Source: Glandiceps talaboti (taxonomy: Eukaryota > Hemichordata > Enteropneusta > Spengelidae). Taken from it: a DNA stretch of 62,000 nucleotides. A program made the position numbers and the translations under genes. Under the pieces are notes generated by a model. The model had not been told where the DNA came from and did not search any database. It saw only the letters and a list, made by a program, of their open reading frames with translations. Location of the stretch: positions 28,569,681-28,631,680 of the forward strand of contig NC_135552.1 of assembly GCF_964340395.1 (NCBI RefSeq). The letters run 5' to 3'. This document shows positions 12,040 through 62,000 of this stretch, one piece after another (position 1 is the first letter of the stretch; each line of letters begins with the position of its first letter).

Positions 12040-13138
12040 GACTATTCCAAATTGGAGGATTACAGTGTTGTTAATGTGTACTGTTTATTACTTACAACTT
12101 TCACACTTCTGAAAATGTATAAGCAGAATTAAAATTATATGCCAAGTATAATTATTTTTCTTAAACTTATGATTTATCAATTCATATGAAAACTTACACA
12201 GGGGCTGATCCGTACATATCGAATAACAAAGATATTTATCCCATTGACTATGCCATCAATTCAGGTAAGACGTGTTATTTGTCGTTGTCTGTAGCAAAAT
12301 GTCAACCTGTTTGACCTTCAGTCAGTGGATAATTCTATGAGATATATGCTAGTTACAACTTGGAAGTATGACTTTTTCATCTTGCATATATGAGAATACT
12401 TGCTAGACACAAATTTAGTTTTCTCTTTCTGGACAAATACATGTTATTTATTTCTGTCTGAGATAATACTTCAGAGGACAATATGCAAAACATGTTTATT
12501 TGAAAAGCTGGGTAAGGCATTGAACCTCAGTGTTTTTTGTTACTTTTAATGCATCAACGTTTTCAGTACAATTGGTATTGACAGAAGTAAAGTTCCTAGT
12601 AAACCACATTGGAATGCAAAAAACTAATAAACATCTCTAAATTGAACACTACAACAACTGATACTGGGTGGAGCGTTTCGGTACCATTCCTCCCCATGTT
12701 CCGCATGTGACTGGCTTCATTCAAGGGAAGTGGTGAAGAAACTTTGATTCAATAAAAGACACAAATGTTTCAGGACATGGGAATCGATGTCTGAATAGAG
12801 ATCGGGTCAGGGCAGGCTTTATGTTCTTCAATCCAAGTCAAATTACCATTGACAAAGCAGTTGTTGATCTCCCCAGACAAATTACAGTGCATTTCCATAC
12901 AGCATTCACAACCCAATTGTATACGTACTTGTTATGCTCTCAAAACACATCAATGTCTGTTCCTACAGGGCATATTGGTGCTGCACAGTTACTGGTGATC
13001 AAAGTCACTAATCAGTATGTGTGGGATGTAGTGGAGCCATATACACCTGAAAGAATAACACTTGGCTTGCAAAGTCCATACAAGAACCACCTTGTGGAGT
13101 CCTCTTACCCACATAAAAAACTGACATTCTTTCATTAA
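4090..13138 (+). CDS. Ankyrin-repeat protein with one predicted transmembrane segment (374 aa, nine exons)
   Basis: Spliced CDS: join(4090..4396, 5478..5624, 5798..5862, 6081..6185, 7028..7079, 7681..7797, 11693..11791, 12202..12264, 12969..13138), 1125 nt including the stop. Every junction is GT..AG and in phase. Residues 1-102 are hydrophobic and Trp-rich with an internal duplication. About 124-147 form a likely membrane helix (VYIMGTAVILFTMLTVYIVV) followed by a basic stretch (HRK..GRGKKKLTK). Residues 173-335 hold about five ankyrin repeats, recognisable from GMTLFLACVSG, LLIKAGCDVN, GNTALHQAAIKG and LLEYGADP. The C-terminal 40 residues are unique. Ankyrin repeats mediate protein binding, so a membrane-tethered scaffold is plausible, with the basic side and repeats probably cytosolic. 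I do not recognise a named orthologue. The ankyrin part is firm; exons 1-2 are less so. Confidence 0.85.
5478..5624 (+). CDS. Ankyrin-TM gene exon 2 (membrane segment)
   Basis: Acceptor ATCAATAG after a pyrimidine-rich tract, donor CAAAG|GTAAGC, phase 1 to 1. It encodes a hydrophobic helix of about 24 residues followed by HRK. A second AG at 5505 would break the phase. Confidence 0.78.
5798..5862 (+). CDS. Ankyrin-TM gene exon 3
   Basis: 65 nt, acceptor TTTCAG, donor AAAG|GTTAGC. It encodes a strongly basic linker (GRGKKKLTKIKD) directly after the membrane segment, consistent with a positive-inside stop-transfer, then MPEDMYDLAK leading into the first ankyrin repeat. Confidence 0.8.
6081..6185 (+). 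CDS. Ankyrin-TM gene exon 4
   Basis: 105 nt, phase 0 to 0, acceptor TTCTTGCAG, donor CTTG|GTAAGG. Encodes 35 residues (TAYQPGNTELVMSLIQ...NTGMTLFL). This is the first ankyrin repeat and the start of the second. Confidence 0.88.
7028..7079 (+). CDS. Ankyrin-TM gene exon 5
   Basis: 52-nt exon between TTTTCAATAG and GACAGAG|GTGAGC. It encodes ACVSGQKRLVSFMLDR, which completes the ankyrin helix pair begun by GMTLFL in exon 4. This join is exactly the ankyrin consensus, which supports both junctions. Confidence 0.88.
7430..7622. repeat. Partial or diverged copy of the TTAA fold-back element
   Basis: Shares 'gagttacaaacatggacttgg' style text and the end 'tcatccatatgaccTTTAA' with the right halves of the elements at 32848 and 45980. 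The left arm is not recognisable, so the copy is truncated or heavily decayed. Confidence 0.55.
7681..7797 (+). CDS. Ankyrin-TM gene exon 6
   Basis: 117 nt, phase 1 to 1. Encodes GAEIHSKTVEGDTALYLATF...LLELLIKAG, an ankyrin repeat with a slightly extended loop (AISNSATLDIT). Confidence 0.92.
8468..8499. repeat. Small intronic hairpin
   Basis: 'gttaaaccatagaca' is followed almost at once by 'tgtctatggttaaac', giving 15-bp arms with one mismatch. May be chance or a decayed element. Confidence 0.5.
8758..8905 (+). repeat. SINE-like interspersed repeat, copy 1
   Basis: Shares ordered blocks with copies at 11155, 23671 and 49912: 'aaaggccagggcttcaatccc', then 'ccaactttttc', 'gacaactgt' and 'attttaatccttatcc'. 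The first block resembles a pol III B box (GGTTCRANNCC). Confidence 0.6.
9047..9138. repeat. (CA)n microsatellite
   Basis: A dinucleotide run of about 40 units, interrupted once near 9058 by 'ctga' and preceded by a poly-C tract. Confidence 0.97.
11155..11320 (+). repeat. SINE-like interspersed repeat, copy 2
   Basis: Best B-box-like copy: 'ggtctgggattcaatcccag', followed by 'ggaccaactttttttctaaa', 'ctgacaactgttttt' and 'aattttaatccttattt'. Same order and spacing as copies 1, 3 and 4. Confidence 0.6.
11513..11567. repeat. (TTG)n microsatellite
   Basis: About 18 copies of TTG inside an intron. On the minus strand it reads as poly-Gln, but no gene context supports translation. Confidence 0.97.
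11693..11791 (+). CDS. Ankyrin-TM gene exon 7
   Basis: 99 nt, phase 1 to 1, exactly one 33-residue ankyrin repeat (CDVNAQNYIGNTALHQAAIK...LLEYG). A symmetric one-repeat exon is the usual unit of ankyrin repeat expansion. Confidence 0.95.
11851..12036. repeat. Compound microsatellite (GAGT, GAAT, CAAT, then GT units)
   Basis: Degenerate tetranucleotide repeats from 11851 to about 11980, then poly-T and a (GT)n run ending near 12035, all intronic. Confidence 0.85.
12202..12264 (+). CDS. Ankyrin-TM gene exon 8
   Basis: 63 nt, phase 1 to 1, encoding GADPYISNNKDIYPIDYAINSG, the start of the last ankyrin repeat. Confidence 0.92.
12969..13138 (+). CDS. Ankyrin-TM gene terminal exon
   Basis: Acceptor TGTTCCTACAG, then HIGAAQLLVIKV completes the last ankyrin repeat. 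A unique tail of about 40 residues ends at TAA 13136-13138. An ATTAAA at 13134-13139 overlaps the stop codon and another lies near 13179. Either might serve as a variant polyadenylation signal, but only the second lies far enough downstream for a 3' UTR. Confidence 0.88.
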
Positions 13139-13411
13139 AGTCTATATGAGAGTAGGGTGATAAACTGGTACCCGTGTCATTAAAGATATAGTCAGTCGTA
13201 TTTACAGTATGGTGTTCACATTAATAGATGGTTACATTTTAAAACCATTGTTAATATTTTTAACTTCATTATTTAAATCTGACTTGTTATGTTCTATTGA
13301 CATTGTTTTTCAATACGGCGTATTCCGGTTATCGAACTTCCGGTTGTTTCGCAGGAAAGTATCGCGAGAGGGCGCACCATATCTGACAAAGTGAGGGCCA
13401 GAATTTTCGTC

Positions 13412-14218
13412 ATGGCATCTAATAGTATATATGGCGATGTATGAAGCAGTCAACAAAATGGGCGTAAAAGAACTCCGTGCATTCATAAAAGAGTGGAAAA
13501 TTACTACTTCTAAATCTACTAGATATCACCAGAAATGCTGTCACCCTTGGTCTTGAAACACTAGAAAATGATAATTTTCTGAGAGAACGGAAGAGGAGAC
13601 GAATAGTGGATGTCAAGCATCAAATAATAGAACTAATCGACAGCGGAAACATTGAAAGTTGGACGGAGGACCTTCGAAATATACCCGATGTAGACATGAT
13701 AAACATATTTCTTTACCTTACTGGTGTCTGTTGCTTGACAAAAGAACGATTAGAAAATTACAAATCTGACAACAGCTTCCAATCTGATTAAAATCCGATG
13801 TAGATGTTGGCTGATCGTTCATTGCTATTTTACCTTCGTTATTTTGCCTGAATTGACCTCCTTGGTACATGTTTACATTTTTTAGCTTGTCTGATCGCCT
13901 CCTCTACGATCAGGCTAAAAAATGTAAACATGTACCAAGAAAAATAATATCAGGCAAAATAACGAAGGTAAAATAGCAATGAACGATTAGCCGACATCTA
14001 CATCGGATTTAAATCAGGTTGAACAGCTTCCAGCTACAGTCATTGCAATATTGAGAGTTCGGTCGACAATTACCAAGCCACATGTTTATATTGTAACTGA
14101 TGTCGCCGCATACTTAGGCCTTTCTTGTTTATTAGAACAGTGGTGTAGCACCACAGGTGAAATCATAAAACTTTGTCCGGAAAAAAACATTTCATGTACT
14201 GGTTATAAGTTGGCATAA
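13412..14218 (+). pseudogene. Frameshifted ORF of the 1.8 kb transposon
   Basis: Protein-like sequence continues across three or four reading frames: ATG 13412, then a frame from 13437 to 13556, one from about 13519 to 13791, and after the nested MITE one from 14033 to 14218. The second piece, with KELRAFIKEWKITTSKSTR followed by LD in the next frame, resembles a SAP-type helix-turn-helix DNA-binding motif. The third is rich in charged helices (RERKRRR, ESWTEDLRNIPDVDMIN), and the fourth contains VTDVAAYLGLSCLLEQW. It cannot be functional as it stands. Whether it is a transposase fragment or a captured host gene is unknown. Confidence 0.55.
13780..14021. mobile_element. Nested fold-back MITE, copy 1, with 9-bp target duplication
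   Basis: 242 bp, almost wholly two complementary arms. It begins CAATCTGATTAAAATCCG and ends with CGGATTTAAATCAGGTTG. The flanks AACAGCTTC (13771-13779 and 14022-14030) are identical. It interrupts the transposon ORF. Long arms and a 9-bp duplication suggest a non-autonomous Mutator-like element. Confidence 0.85.
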
Positions 14219-14433
14219 ACATATTTGTATTGATATACTCATCTTTACTATCACACTTTGGTTAGCTTGCTATTCTTCATTCAGGACCATCAGTGTATAA
14301 AAAAACCCATTGAAGTCGGCAACGAATCATAAATATTGTTATTGTGATTGATGTACCACACCGCCCACCCCTTCAATGAATCGGCCTTCCATGTAACGTT
14401 TACGTGGTTCACTCATCATACCATGTCTTATAC

Positions 14434-14656
14434 CGATCTGATTAAAATCCGATGTAGATGTCGGTTGATCGTTCATTGCTATTTTACCTTCGTTATTTTG
14501 CCTGAATTGACCTTCGTGGTACATGTTTACGTTTTTGTCCTGATCGGTAGAGGAGGCGATCAAACATGTACCACGAAGGTCAATTCAGGCACAATAACGA
14601 AAGTAAAATAGCAATGAACGATTAGCCGACATCTACATCGGATTTTAATCAGATTG
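14434..14656. mobile_element. Nested fold-back MITE, copy 2, with 9-bp target duplication
   Basis: 223 bp, the same family as copy 1. It begins CGATCTGATTAAAATCCG and ends CGGATTTTAATCAGATTG. Flanks are GTCTTATAC (14425-14433) and GTTTTATAC (14657-14665), one mismatch. Two copies 410 bp apart inside one host element show repeated insertion or local hopping. Confidence 0.85.
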
Positions 14657-16128
14657 GTTTTATACAAGCTGCAATAACTGTAGCGTATATTGTGATTTTG
14701 AGGGTTCTTTCCTCTGTTTTTGTACCCTTTTCCGTTCCGATGTTTGACTGGAAGCAATCGCTACAATTTCTCCAACGGTAACGCAAATGGACGAGGTCAC
14801 ACTGAAAACGTGAGTGAGATGTCAGTGTACTACCCGTTTCAAAATGTTGCTACTTTTGGGTTTTCCTCACGGTCGAATTGCAGAGCCAAACTTACGCGAA
14901 ATATTAGGAGAACAAGAGGTTAATTTGCTATTTCGTTATTTGATGGGCGATAATGCAATATTATAGCGTAAAGTTACGGGGAATGACAGAAAATCTTTAG
15001 TCAGTGGTTACGATGCCTATAGACTCTATGCTTTGCGCAACAATGCTCTACAATTCTGGCCCTCACTTCCGGTTCTAAAACAGCGCCCCTAGTGGTCAAA
15101 CAATCATATCTTTTATCTTTTCGGGGCTTCTTCGATAACCGGAATACGGCGTATTGCACCATAGTCTGAAAGGCAATTGCTAACCTAACAATTTCAGTGA
15201 CTTTCCCCAGTCATTTTACCAGGGTTCCCCACCAAGAGTATGGTACACTGTATCGGAAACTATGTGAGTTACCAAACCTTAGCAAGAACAGTGTTGTAAA
15301 TAATATTATAATGTCTTTGTGAGTTAAGCAACATTATCTGAGGTATGATTCACATCTGTAGAAGTACTGCAGACACTCGTGGTAGGTCAATGCTCTTCTC
15401 AGTTGTGCTTGATACAATAAACACTAGCAGCTATCTCCATTTGTACAGAATAAATATTCTATTGATGTAGGACCAGAGTATTTTGAACTATTACTTTGCA
15501 TGCCAGACAGACAGACATCATCATGCATGCATCACTTTGCCCTCAATAGCTAGCACCCACTGATTATCAGTGAGTGTGTGTGACCTACTCACAGCAACTC
15601 AGAGCAATGTTGACGTACTCATACCGTGCATAGTGAGAACTTTCATTCATTTCTGTTACTAGCACAACATAACAATTTATGATTTAAAATAAACACAACA
15701 AATTTTAAAATACTATCAATCATCATTCATACTGTTGTTTGAAAAGTTTTAGTGTTACGAAGTATTTGGAAGTTTTATATAGAGAGTTCGCATAGTTTCA
15801 AACTGGTTTTAACCAGGTTTCATCTTCACCGAGCAACTGCATCATTACAACCTTCCATCAATACAAAATAAGACACAGGTAGGCACATGAATGGATTCAA
15901 CTAGATTGCCAATATATGAATATTCATGAAATACTTTACCTCTTATTATTGACTGTATGAAGCAGGAATATTACCCTGGTAGCTGAGTCTTTGGTTTTTG
16001 TAAGATAGACACTAATTAAAACTATTGTCGCAACATGTTGATACAACAGTGATGACTTATTGCATGGACTGTTGGTTTAATTGTAGTTTCAGTAGGGAAA
16101 CGTCTCTGAAAGCTAAGTTTATTTAGAG

Positions 16129-16161
16129 CTCAGACCACTAGGATTCTTCTAGTGGTCTGAG
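16129..16161. repeat. Perfect hairpin, 13-bp arms, 7-nt loop
   Basis: CTCAGACCACTAG, then gattctt, then CTAGTGGTCTGAG. No U-run follows and no gene abuts it, so its role is unknown. Confidence 0.8.
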
Positions 16162-19100
16162 TTTAGAGTTACATGAACTTGCAGTGCTGTTTTGGGACTT
16201 CCAACGTTTACACTATGTTGATCAAAGGGTGATTAGAATCACACAACAGAGGAACCACTATCACTCACTTGTGTAATCTACCACATTGAAGAACAATAGA
16301 TTTAGTTTGCATGTATCTTAGCAAACCGAAGGCCGGATTACCAGTGTTGTAACTGTTAGAGGCTACTAAAAACTTGGCCCTTCCCTTCGATATCTTTCAC
16401 CCCACTATAAGGGAGAGGGAAGGTGGGCTTTATACATATGCAAATATGTAAACCTGTCTTGGATTTGTGTATCATTTCGGTTATAATTACAGTAGTTTAA
16501 AGTAATAGGAGATTGAAAGAAACAAATAAAATGCAAAGTTACACTAAAGCTTGACTTGTAGAAAAGACATCAAGGATGCCTCTGCTAAATTCTTGTATGA
16601 ATATCCAAATTTGTCTGATTCTTTGTCAGAGGAAAGTTTTGATCACTGTCTCTCAGTAGTTATTCATTTTTGTGAATCTTGCACTGTTTTTTCTATTCTG
16701 ATATATATTGATGTGCTGCAAGAACCCTGTTACATTGTACAGATTAAAACACACATTGTAAATACACAAAATGTACACTATAATATTATAATATTACTTA
16801 TGTATATATATTTATTTGATTATATACAGTTCACTTTTTAACTTTTTGTGTTTTTGCAATAAAAGTTTCTCCTATTTCCAGTTAAAAGTTTTTAAAAATA
16901 GCAACTCGTCTCCAAAGTCATGTTTCAGTACTTCTCTATGTTAGTCTGTCATGGGATATTTCATAGTGTGAATGAGGCCATTCCAAATGGCATGGCTTAC
17001 TCTCAGCAATCTATGTTTGCCAATATTTGCCTTTGAGAAAACTATTCCTAGATCGCCAGTCTTCAGACATGCTGGCGTTCCCTGGACTATGTAGTTCCCT
17101 GGACTATGTAGTGGTTTTGTGGGCAAATGACGAACATTTCTGGACTTTGCTTCGGAGCTTGCACACTTAAGACCCCATGTGTTTGATCAACAGAAATGGT
17201 GTCATATCACCATATACTGTTTGCACAGTTTTGGTGATAGCCCAAATTCAAAAAAGACATAAAAAAAAAAAATTTTGTCACTTCAGGAAATTTCCAGAAA
17301 TTTAGGGCGATGAACTTTTATACTTTGGAACTTGCCACATTCTGTTGATTAAGCTTCTCGTTGTTTTGTGAAAGAACAGGATAAAGAAATCTTTCATAAA
17401 CACTTCAGTTAGTTTATGTTAGAAGTTGGAGCCGAACCAAGTGAAATACAACAAGTAACCATAAACAAATACACAACACAGGATAACTAACACCTGCAAG
17501 AAAGTGAAATACTTCCATAATGATTACATATGCTAAAATGAATATGTAAATGATTTTTGTCTACCAACCAGTAATAAATTAAGAACATGAAGGAAAATTA
17601 AATCAGTTCAAGTGATATTTACAAGGAAAGTCTACTTCACATGCATAGAAATAGATGGAATGTGTAATCTGTCAGTTTCACCCAATCGATCTTTGCATGC
17701 AGCATGAAAACTAAACAACAAGTGGTTCTCACTCCCAGTCATATCAGAGAATGAAAAAGGGCAAGGGATTGAAAAACATAACATCGGAAAGAAAAGTATT
17801 TTGTCGAGGGAACTCTTTCTGGCCAACTAAACCACACCTAACCAAGTCAAACTATTGCAATCAGCAAGAAACGCGATTTAGTGATGTGTATTTCAAGTTC
17901 TGTGTCTGAAAAGGAGATTAGATCGTTCAGTCAAGAGTTGAAAAAGTCAACGGAAATAAAAGAATTGAGTTAACGGTGCTTTGTATTAGTTAGCTTCAGT
18001 CGAAGTGTCAGATTTACACCTAGTAAAAACGCCGTGAATTTATTTTCAGTTGTCAACAATATTTCGACAGTACAGTTAAAGAAAACAAAGAAGTCAAAGG
18101 CTCGAATATCGGAACAAAGTAGACAGTCTCTATGTTTGAAAGAGACTTGTAAGTGAGCTGGAATTTCGATAACATGTAGTAACTATCACCTTTCATGTAC
18201 GTAATTGGTCCAAATGCTTTGACTTTTTTAATGGAAAACGCGTGCTTGCCGCGTGGGATGTGATATTTTACACGTCCATCCCTCCAGCGAAAGATACGCC
18301 AATATTTTGCTATTATAAAATAAACTTCGATGTAGGCATACTTTGAAATATGCTACGAAATGTAAACGTAAAAGGTATCAGTTGCATTTTGAGTCAATTA
18401 CTCACAGCACACGTAGTGTCTTTAATTATAAATTTCCTGTCTATTTTAAAATAAACAAAATACACCACGAAATTGCCCCAAAACTAAACATTAATTGGCC
18501 GTCCCCGGGAGTATTTGGGTTGTAATAAGGATTGCGAGGCCGAGGGCAACTCCACTTTTTGTTTCCTTTTATTGTTTCTTTTCAAGTTGTTTACATTTCA
18601 AAACAAATGTTCGTTACTAATCAATGTTACTTACTAATTTGTTCCTTTTCCGAATAACTTCAAAGTTTTTCCTAAAACGATGTTTCTACTCACGTACGTG
18701 TAAATGAACAAAAACAAAATGTTTCAAAAACTCTCACGTGACCTACTCTTGAGTCTTATTTACGCGAACAGGCAACTCATAAAAGTGTTCAAACGTCGCC
18801 CTTGTGATAATTTGACCGCTTCTCGAAGTTCTCAGCTTAGACGTCGCTGGTAGAAGACTTCATAGCAAATATCCCCGATCCGTATATAGTCAACAAATTG
18901 ACGATTATTGTATGTTTTTGTGAATAGATAATCTAGACAGGTATTTGCAATACAGGTATGTCAGTCTGCTGTTTACATAGCAACAGCTAAGTAGAAACCT
19001 GTTCTACATGCACCGACAAGTAACATAGTTGGAGGGGGGTCGCCATGGCAACAAATGGTTCAAATGATCTAGATAGAAAGAAAGAATAGTGGAAAAAGTA

Positions 19101-19599
19101 AAATGAACATAGGCATTTAATGAGGCTAACATTTCTGTTTGGAGAGTAACGTCATATCGCACTCTATTTCTCACCCGTTCATTCACTGGTGCAGTTTAAT
19201 GAGGCGGCAAGACTTCGTGCTCTTTTACTGATGAGCTCCTGGGTGGACATTGGCCCGAAAAGTCAATGATATACCAGCAGACTCGGCCAATAAAAATCAA
19301 ATGTTTCTGTTTCACGAGTGATTGCTGCCCAGTCTCCTCCCAACGCGTCACATGAAATATGAGAGATCGTGACACAAGAGCAGCGAGCACATGTGTACAG
19401 CGGTGCGGTGCGCCATCCCTGCCACCGAGTTCGTATAGTGGAGAAGTTTACTATTCATATATGCATGAGCTCAAGGCGAAACGGGCGTTGCAAATTTGAG
19501 AAAGTGTATGTGTCAAGCTACGTCACCACGCCTAAACGAAACAGAGTAAAACTAGTGCAAACTTCTGAATGCACATATACCAGATTCTCTCATATGTTT

Positions 19600-19747
19600 T
19601 AGATGTGCACTCGTGGGTGTCCTCAAGTGAACCCAGCGATATCTTGCATCGTAATGGATTAGTTCCCGAGGGTGCATGAAAACGTTCTGGAGGATTTTGG
19701 AAGCCCTTGTTCACTCACTACCTTGGAAACAAGTTTCTCATGGGTAG
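19600..19747 (+). promoter_or_regulatory. Possible 5' UTR exon of the giant gene (3' end at 19747)
   Basis: The first coding exon of the giant gene is preceded by a strong acceptor (TTTTGTTTTCACAG, ending 20060), so an upstream non-coding exon is expected. The best donor upstream is GGGTAG|GTGAGT at 19747/19748. The 5' limit of this exon is a guess. Confidence 0.3.
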
Positions 19748-20116
19748 GTGAGTACATATTGTGCGCGGTACCTATTGAGTATATGTCACTATCGGACCGA
19801 TCTCTTGTGAATGTATCCATTCATCTTTTTTTTACCTGTTGAATCTTGATTTTTATCTAGATGTAGCTGATAAGTCCATTCCTTTACAATTGTTGATGTA
19901 GCGCTTGAAAGAAACTATGACAACATAGCCTGAGTGTGTGCAGTCACAGTGCAATTTCAAAACTTGGGGACAGACACTGTATAAGTTTCTCTATGGTAAC
20001 TGGTGTCCTTTGAAACTGCTGTTTGACGTTCACATAACTCATCGTATTTTGTTTTCACAGCTTTAAATTCCAATGTTTATCCAACGTGGTGATGCCTTGA
20101 AAATAACATCGTGAAC

Positions 20117-62000
<41,884 letters not shown>

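Larger units (their letters stand above)
13314..15153. mobile_element. Decayed DNA transposon with terminal inverted repeats and target duplication
   Basis: Ends are TTCCGGTTATCGAA (13323-13336) and its exact complement (15131-15144). They are flanked by a direct repeat TACGGCGTA (13314-13322 and 15145-15153), which extends to 13 bp as AATACGGCGTATT. The repeat is palindromic around one G that is the same in both copies, which shows a target duplication rather than an inverted repeat. A 16-bp subterminal inverted match, AGTGAGGGCCAGAATT, lies at 13390-13405 and 15052-15067. The interior has a broken ORF and two nested MITEs. A 9-bp duplication suits Mutator-like elements among known superfamilies, but no transposase motif is readable. 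Confidence 0.75.
15156..20060. other. Intergenic interval upstream of the giant gene
   Basis: 4.9 kb. Contents: a perfect 13-bp-arm hairpin (16129-16161), an AATAAA near 16858, a 17-bp tandem duplication 'tccctggactatgtagt' near 17079-17112, and slightly more GC-rich DNA from 18240 to 19740. The last probably includes the promoter and 5' UTR of the giant gene. No coding gene is supported. Confidence 0.6.

Noticed and set aside
12821-12968. Upstream extension of the last ankyrin exon frame
   Set aside because: The acceptor at 12968 and the phase from exon 8 show that the coding exon begins at 12969; the part before it is intron.
14339-14757. Short open frames on both strands
   Set aside because: They fall on the arms of the nested MITE copy 2, so the same protein text appears on both strands.
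13311-15156. 26-bp terminal inverted repeat starting CAATACGG
   Set aside because: The outer 13 bp match better as a direct repeat because the central base is the same on both sides, so they were assigned to the target duplication.

Overview
The window is nuclear DNA from an animal, not bacterial or viral DNA. Coding sequence is broken into short exons with GT..AG introns of about 0.2 to 6 kb. By eye it is AT-rich, with many microsatellites, minisatellites and small inverted-repeat transposons. The gene content (a proline iminopeptidase of the kind vertebrates lack, and a giant secreted repeat protein) and an interspersed motif of the type 'tatatagcgc...caaagcgctttaca' suggest a marine invertebrate such as a hemichordate, amphioxus or lophotrochozoan. 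No sequence here fixes the species.

Layout. (1) Positions 1-1652, minus strand: the first two coding exons of a proline iminopeptidase that continues off the left edge. (2) 1653-4089: the interval between two divergently transcribed genes. (3) 4090-13138, plus strand: a nine-exon gene for a 374-residue protein with one predicted membrane segment followed by ankyrin repeats. Every splice phase agrees. (4) 13314-15153: a decayed 1.8 kb DNA transposon with terminal inverted repeats and a 9-13 bp target duplication. It carries a frameshifted ORF and is itself invaded by two related fold-back elements, each with its own 9-bp target duplication. (5) 15156-20060: intergenic DNA and the probable promoter and 5' UTR of the next gene. 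(6) 20117-62000 and beyond, plus strand: a giant gene with 14 coding exons in the window, at least 4056 codons, open at the right edge.

The giant gene encodes a signal peptide, an N-terminal beta-sandwich region spread over seven small exons, and then blocks of three classes of cadherin-like or Ig-like repeat. A 'GDTITVTFD' domain and a pair of furin-type sites follow. The last exon in the window is at least 8.5 kb with no intron and no stop. The likely product is a very large extracellular or cell-surface adhesion or matrix protein, cut by furin. I know no named gene for it. It is the most noteworthy object in the window.

The introns hold several repeat families. These include TTAA-flanked near-palindromic elements of about 350 bp, a possibly tRNA-related SINE-like family (4 copies), and several minisatellites. 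One minisatellite has ten exactly 50-bp units that differ at a single site. No rRNA, tRNA, CRISPR array or virus-like gene was seen.
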